NCBI GenBank assembly: GCA_017652545.1
Contig: JAGCAV010000199.1
Location: forward strand, 1 to 10,217
Length of the DNA: 10,217 nt
Direction of reading: 5' to 3'
From: Lachnospiraceae bacterium
GTDB taxonomy: Bacteria > Bacillota_A > Clostridia > Lachnospirales > Lachnospiraceae
In this document: piece after piece, positions 7,040 to 10,217 of the stretch
Layout: each line of letters begins with the position of its first letter
Numbering within the stretch: the first letter of the stretch is position 1
Program-made: the position numbers and the translations under genes
The notes under the pieces: generated by a model
The model's database searches: none
Seen by the model: the letters and a program-made list of their open reading frames with translations, nothing else
Told to the model about the DNA's origin: nothing

Positions 7040-7279
7040 TTACAGATACCGGAACAGTTCCTTTGCCTCTTCCTTTCTGACTGTCTCCTGCACATCCAGC
7101 ACCTGGACCTTCACATTTCTCGTGCCGAAGGCGATCTCAATGATATCGCCTTCGGCCACGTTCTGTGAAGCCTTTGCCACTTTTCCGTTCACGCTCACTC
7201 TTCCCGCATCGCAGGCTTCATTCGCGACGGTCCTGCGCTTGATGAGACGGGAAATTTTCAGATATTTGTCAAGTCTCAT
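7040..7279 (-). CDS. rqcP: S4-domain RNA-binding protein RqcP (YabO/Hsp15-like)
   Basis: A 79-residue protein that is almost entirely an S4 RNA-binding domain: MRLDKYLKISRLIKRRTVAN (1-20) followed by GRVSVNGKVAKAS (26-38) and the GDIIEIAFG strand (44-52). RqcP binds the obstructed 50S subunit with RqcH and helps add alanine tails to stalled peptides, marking them for degradation; Hsp15 is the Gram-negative relative. The length and N-terminus are typical. The ATG at 7279 has AGGA about 10 bases upstream, a modest site. It starts 36 bases after the secreted Big_2 protein gene and may share its transcript. In Bacillus it sits in the same cluster with divIC. Downstream, before divIC, there are only weak hairpins, such as TCCGGA twice around a five-base loop (7005-7021). 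Confidence 0.92.
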   Translation of the reverse strand: MRLDKYLKISRLIKRRTVANEACDAGRVSVNGKVAKASQNVAEGDIIEIAFGTRNVKVQVLDVQETVRKEEAKELFRYL

Positions 7280-7315
7280 ATGATTTCATTCCTGTTCTCA
7301 TATATGCAGATTCAT

Positions 7316-8026
7316 TTACCACCTTGTTATGACGAAGCTGAAAGGCAGGTTGGGATCGCCGGCTTTGGGGTACACGTGGCCCCACCTGACCGCTTTGTTT
7401 ACATTGGCCTCCGCCACGGTCACGTCATTTCCGTTCACGTCCAGTACGATCACAGAATGGACATCATACCGGATGATATCGCCCGGGCGAAGAGAATTCG
7501 TGTTTCGCACGATCCTTCCCGGTCTGTGCCCGAATACAGCATCGGAGAGCATGTAGGCGAAAGCTGCGCAGCCGAAACCACCCCTGCAGATGCCGCTGTT
7601 CCATTCATACCGGATCGAATTGTTGAAAAAGGTTCCATCCGGATACCCTTTTTCTCTGAACAGAAGAATCGTCTTGATCGCATTCCGGGCTGCTTTGTCC
7701 CATTTTTCGAATTTGATCCCGTATGGCGCAGTCTTTACCGACACAGTGCATTTAAGATGTGATCTGCCTACAGTTGCCGTGATCGTCGTGCTTCCGGGTC
7801 TTTTCCCTCTCACTATGCCGGCTGCATTGACCGTTGCAATGCCTGTGTTGCCTGATTTCCATGAGACGCTTCTTCCATTCCTGTGTTTTATATTCAGGTT
7901 TACGGTGTCGCCGACATAAATGGCAGCGCTGGTCCTGGAAAGCGCCGGACCTGCGTCAGCCTTTGTCTGGAAGGCGCAGACCATGACCATGGTCAGCAGA
8001 AGCAATACTGACTTCGGAGTTTTCAT
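7316..8026 (-). CDS. Secreted Big_2 Ig-like protein with probable papain-fold cysteine hydrolase domain
   Basis: A 236-residue exported protein. An N-terminal signal peptide (basic start, hydrophobic 7-19, ADA at 23-25 giving likely cleavage after 25) is followed by a bacterial Ig-like Big_2 domain (about 28-97) with the typical VSWKSGNTGIATVNAAGIVRG (first 20 residues from 54) and GSTTITATVG. The C-terminal part (about 100-236) has a Cys in GGFGCAAFAYML (Cys153), a His in RYDVHSVIVLDV (His190) and a polar pair in VAEAN (Glu206, Asn208). These are arranged like the Cys-His-polar triad of NlpC/P60, CHAP and related amidases, and RPGDIIRY before the His is also typical. It may cut cell wall peptides or another extracellular amide; the substrate is unknown. 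GGGGAG lies seven bases before the ATG at 8026. It has no membrane anchor, LPXTG or repeat domain for wall binding. Confidence 0.8.
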   Translation of the reverse strand: MKTPKSVLLLLTMVMVCAFQTKADAGPALSRTSAAIYVGDTVNLNIKHRNGRSVSWKSGNTGIATVNAAGIVRGKRPGSTTITATVGRSHLKCTVSVKTAPYGIKFEKWDKAARNAIKTILLFREKGYPDGTFFNNSIRYEWNSGICRGGFGCAAFAYMLSDAVFGHRPGRIVRNTNSLRPGDIIRYDVHSVIVLDVNGNDVTVAEANVNKAVRWGHVYPKAGDPNLPFSFVITRW

Positions 8027-8035
8027 GACATTTCT

Positions 8036-8079
8036 CCCCTTATTTTTCCCCTTATTTTTTCCCTTATTTTTCCCTTATT
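8036..8079. repeat. Short tandem repeat before the secreted protein gene
   Basis: Four units of AAAAATAAGGG(G), read on the minus strand, 11-13 bases each, the last one partial. The unit closest to the gene overlaps its ribosome binding site (GGGGAG, 8039-8034), and each unit carries a Shine-Dalgarno-like AAGGG. Such a tract can change length by slippage and so alter the leader. Confidence 0.7.
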
Positions 8080-8110
8080 AATTATTTTCAAACATCATAT
8101 CCGATTGGCT

Positions 8111-8136
8111 AAAAAAGCAGAGGATTATCCCTCTGC
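8111..8136 (-). terminator. Intrinsic terminator of hup
   Basis: On the minus strand GCAGAGG and CCTCTGC pair over seven bases around a GATAAT loop and are followed by six T (8116-8111). A run of A precedes the stem, so it may also act weakly on the plus strand. It lies 77 bases after the hup stop. Confidence 0.8.
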
Positions 8137-8212
8137 CTTTTCATTATCGAAATCTGAAATTATGTACGGTATTGAGAAAACTCATATTAAATTTTTCAGC
8201 TCACCGTTTCTC

Positions 8213-8485
8213 TTAGTTCAGGCTGTCCTTAAGGGCCTTGCCGGCTTTAAATCTGGCATTCTTGGAAGCCTTGATCTTCATGCTCTTTCCGGTCTGCGGA
8301 TTGCGGCCTTCCCTGGCTGCTCTCTCGGAAACTTCGAAGGTACCGAAGCCGACCAGCTGAACCTTCTCACCCTTCTTAAGCTCTGCTGCGATTACCTCAG
8401 TAAAAGCCTTGACTGCCTTTTCTGCATCTTTTTTGGAAAGTTCCGCCTGTTCAGCAACAGCTGCGATCAGTTCTGTCTTGTTCAT
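8213..8485 (-). CDS. hup: DNA-binding protein HU
   Basis: A 90-residue histone-like protein that binds and bends DNA as a dimer and packs the nucleoid. The N-terminal helical part ([20 protein letters not shown]) is followed by the family signature [20 protein letters not shown] (46-65), which holds the Pro (63) at the tip of the DNA-binding arm, and by the basic C-terminus. Length and composition are normal. The frame is open to 8542, but the ATG at 8485 is chosen: it gives the standard HU start, has AGGAGG nine bases upstream, and the predicted transcript begins near 8538. A good promoter and a terminator flank it, so it is probably a single-gene unit with high expression. HU genes stand near rqcP in many Firmicutes, though here one secreted protein gene lies between. 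Confidence 0.97.
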   Translation of the reverse strand: MNKTELIAAVAEQAELSKKDAEKAVKAFTEVIAAELKKGEKVQLVGFGTFEVSERAAREGRNPQTGKSMKIKASKNARFKAGKALKDSLN

Positions 8486-8544
8486 GGAATAAATCCTCCT
8501 CAAAATTCTTTTTAATGTTTCCCAGGTCAAAAAACCTATCACTA

Positions 8545-8573
8545 CATATATAGGAAAAAGTGTGCTTTGTCAA
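8545..8573 (-). promoter_or_regulatory. Sigma-A type promoter of hup
   Basis: A perfect -35 TTGACA (8573-8568) and a TATATG -10 (8550-8545) are separated by 17 bases on the minus strand. The predicted leader is about 53 bases. A small inverted repeat (AGGT...ACCT, 8524-8537) lies at the start of the leader. Confidence 0.7.
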
Positions 8574-8599
8574 GGCAAAAACCCCCGTTTTAAGCCTGT

Positions 8600-9859
8600 T
8601 TAGCGGGCAAATATCTTTCTGATATCCGTATACCCGTTTCTTTCCAGCGTCTCCACCTGAAACTTGGCATTTTTCTTAAGCGGCTGGACCGTTACCGTAT
8701 TTCCCTCCGCCCTCAGACGGGTCGCCTCTTCAAAAGCCGCCAGGATCTTTTCTGCCCCTGCTTTCTCTTCCACCAGCAGCGCGATCTTATCTCCGGAACC
8801 CTTCTCTTCCTTCCAGTTCAGGTCTTTGAGAATCGTTACGATCCTTTCAAATCCGATGGAGAATCCGCAGGCCGGTGCGTTCTGCCCGGAAAAGCGGCCG
8901 ATCATCTCATCATAGCGTCCGCCGCCGGCGATTGAAAAGTTATAGCCGTCGATGGTGATCTCAAAGATGGTCCCTGTATAGTATGACATTCCCCGCACAA
9001 GCGTGGGATCAAAGACCAGGCTGACACCCGGTGCCGTCATTCCCGAAACGCCGCGCATGATCAGATCCATATTTTCGGGGACCTTCCCGTCGATACATGC
9101 GGCGCAGGTATTTGCGACAAAATCCGCGCATGCCAGGTCCGGGGTGATCATCCGGAACATACCCGTGTATGCTTCCACGGCCGAAGCGTCAAATCCCTTT
9201 TCAAGCAGGCTTTCCTTTACGCCGTCCAGACCGATCTTATCCATCTTGTCCAGGATGATAAAGACATCGTCAAAGCTTTCCTCATCAAAGCCTGCCGCTT
9301 TGGCCATCCCGCGCAGGATCCTGCGGTCATTGATATGAACCGTAAATTCACTGATCCCGACCTCGGAGAAAATGCGGGTGAGCATGCCGGATGTGGCAGC
9401 GATCAGCTCGATCTCAGCCATGGCGGAACCGTCTCCGATGATGTCGATATCACACTGCGTGAACTGGCGGAACCTGCCTTTCTGGGGTTTATCCGCCCGC
9501 CATACATTTCCGATCTGCAGCGATTTGAGCGGTGTCGGAAGTTCATTCCGGTTGTTCGCGTAATACCTGGCAAGCGGAACTGTCAGGTCATACCGCAGGG
9601 CGCTGTCCGCGATCTCGCCGCTTTCGAGCCCCTTCTCCAGCTCACGTCCCCTCTTCATTACCTTAAAGATCAGCTTTTCATTCTCTCCGCCGATCTTTCC
9701 GGTCAGATTCTCAATGTGCTCCATGGCAGGCGTCTCGATTTCCTCGAAGCCGTACGTGGCATAGGTCCTGCGTATCAGTTCCAGGACATGCTGCCTCAGA
9801 CGCATGTCTCCGGGAAGAAAATCCTGCATGCCTTTCACAGGTGTAGAAATAAATTTCAT
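8600..9859 (-). CDS. hisS: Histidine--tRNA ligase
   Basis: A 419-residue class II aminoacyl-tRNA synthetase that charges tRNA-His. Visible marks are ALRYDLTVPLARYY (87-100), motif 2 in IGNVWRADKPQKGRFRQFTQ (116-135) followed by CDIDIIG, the histidine-specific LVRGMSYYTGTIFE (287-300, with the catalytic Arg289), and motif 3 around GFSIGFERI (332-340). Two things are unusual: the histidine motif has Ser where LVRGLDYY is common, and the anticodon-binding domain (about 357-419) seems shortened, ending in RKIFAR without the usual final beta strands. The inserted stretch LDKMDKIGLDGVKE (203-216) recalls the archaeal/eukaryotic-like HisRS group. The aminoacylation core is intact, so it is not a HisZ paralogue. 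The ATG at 9859 has AAGGAG seven bases upstream. The predicted leader is only about 28 bases, so there is no T-box. Confidence 0.96.
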   Translation of the reverse strand: MKFISTPVKGMQDFLPGDMRLRQHVLELIRRTYATYGFEEIETPAMEHIENLTGKIGGENEKLIFKVMKRGRELEKGLESGEIADSALRYDLTVPLARYYANNRNELPTPLKSLQIGNVWRADKPQKGRFRQFTQCDIDIIGDGSAMAEIELIAATSGMLTRIFSEVGISEFTVHINDRRILRGMAKAAGFDEESFDDVFIILDKMDKIGLDGVKESLLEKGFDASAVEAYTGMFRMITPDLACADFVANTCAACIDGKVPENMDLIMRGVSGMTAPGVSLVFDPTLVRGMSYYTGTIFEITIDGYNFSIAGGGRYDEMIGRFSGQNAPACGFSIGFERIVTILKDLNWKEEKGSGDKIALLVEEKAGAEKILAAFEEATRLRAEGNTVTVQPLKKNAKFQVETLERNGYTDIRKIFAR

Positions 9860-9893
9860 TGGGCAACTCCTTATTCCTCTTTAAGATTTTCTG

Positions 9894-9922
9894 ATTATAC
9901 CCCTGTCGGGCTTCCCGTGCAA
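9894..9922 (-). promoter_or_regulatory. Sigma-A type promoter of hisS
   Basis: A perfect -10 TATAAT (9899-9894) lies 17 bases from a TTGCAC -35 (9922-9917) on the minus strand. The -35 begins just after the stop codon of the upstream CCA-adding enzyme gene. No terminator is seen between that gene and hisS, so read-through may add to hisS expression. Confidence 0.65.
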
Positions 9923-9923
9923 G

Positions 9924-10217
9924 TCATGCCTGACGCAGGCTTCGGCTCCTGCTGATCAGATAGACTTTTTCGTTCCGTGACGGTTCCTCCAGGACCTCAT
10001 CCAGCAGCGCTTCCATGACAACGCCCATCGCTTTTCCCGGCTGCATGCCGTCGGCGATCAAATCCCTGCCGGTCACTGCCAGGTCTTTGATCACGATCGG
10101 AGCCCCGTCCCTGACCGCCTTTTCGTACATAGCCTTTGTCCGGGCAAGTTTTTCCAGCTTTCCCGCGCATCTGCCGGGGCTTCCCGCCAGGATATCCGCT
10201 TCCTTCACCTTCAGCCA
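9924..10217 (-). CDS. cca: CCA-adding tRNA nucleotidyltransferase, C-terminal end (runs off the window)
   Basis: Only the last 97 codons are present; the N-terminal nucleotidyltransferase head is beyond base 10217. The visible part matches the C-terminal tail of class II tRNA nucleotidyltransferases, which add or repair the 3' CCA of tRNAs: LAVTGRDLIADGMQPGKAMG, then VVMEALLDEVLEEPSRN, the family pattern of a [NT]G.DL....G...G..[IM]G motif and a following helix ending in P-x-x-N. The last dozen residues are basic and Ser/Arg rich. There is a GTG at 10208 in frame, but the frame stays open to the window edge, so it is an internal Val. An HD-domain or poly(A) polymerase-like relative cannot be separated from this tail alone. 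The hisS promoter starts within two bases of its stop. Confidence 0.85.
   Translation of the reverse strand, partial: WLKVKEADILAGSPGRCAGKLEKLARTKAMYEKAVRDGAPIVIKDLAVTGRDLIADGMQPGKAMGVVMEALLDEVLEEPSRNEKVYLISRSRSLRQA

Noticed and set aside
8094..8099. TATGAT upstream of the secreted protein as a promoter -10
   Set aside because: No -35 match at 16-18 bases and no TG extension; the upstream sequence is the hup terminator. It may still be used, but the sequence does not support a call.
8105..8515. A 136-codon plus-strand frame opposite hup
   Set aside because: It is the antisense of the HU gene and reads through the hup terminator; no independent coding sign.
8574..8599. Hairpin after hisS (AGGC...GCCT with inner AAAAC/GTTTT) as a terminator
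   Set aside because: The stem is interrupted by an internal mismatch and no T-run follows; it runs straight into the hup -35.
9860..9923. Possible T-box riboswitch before hisS, common for Firmicute synthetase genes
   Set aside because: The space between the upstream gene and hisS is 64 bases and the predicted leader about 28, far too short for a T-box.

Overview
The window looks like a chromosomal segment of a low- to mid-GC Firmicute of class Clostridia, probably Lachnospiraceae-like. This rests on gene order and protein style (rqcP, divIC, tilS, hpt, ftsH in a row) and not on a database match, so the genus is open. All eleven genes lie on the minus strand, so they are described here from high to low coordinate, in the order they are transcribed. 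No tRNA, rRNA, CRISPR array, insertion sequence or prophage gene was seen.

Right side (10217 to 8213): the C-terminal end of a CCA-adding tRNA nucleotidyltransferase, then hisS (histidyl-tRNA synthetase) with its own promoter and a leader too short for a T-box, then hup (HU nucleoid protein) with a good sigma-A type promoter and an intrinsic terminator.

Middle (8026 to 4852): a small secreted protein with one Big_2 Ig-like domain and a probable papain-fold cysteine hydrolase domain is followed by rqcP (S4-domain ribosome quality control factor), divIC (FtsB/DivIC-type divisome protein, closed by an intrinsic terminator), tilS (tRNA-Ile lysidine synthetase, short form) and hpt (hypoxanthine phosphoribosyltransferase). 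In spore formers such as Bacillus this cluster also holds yabP, yabQ and spoIIE. None is present here, which suggests a lineage that has lost, or rearranged, its sporulation genes.

Left side (4795 to 1): ftsH (membrane AAA+ zinc protease, TTG start) follows hpt, a widely conserved pair. A 316-base spacer then carries two terminators, a candidate small-RNA promoter and a fresh promoter. It is followed by a CBM34-GH13 neopullulanase/cyclomaltodextrinase-type enzyme and, 21 bases later, the N-terminal third of a D-alanine-D-alanine ligase cut off by the window edge.

Most of the segment is housekeeping: translation fidelity, chromosome packaging, division, purine salvage, membrane proteolysis and wall precursor synthesis. 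The parts most worth a second look are the secreted Big_2/cysteine protein between hup and rqcP, the missing sporulation genes, the candidate small RNA after ftsH, and the unusual forms of TilS and HisRS. No clearly new multi-gene system is visible.
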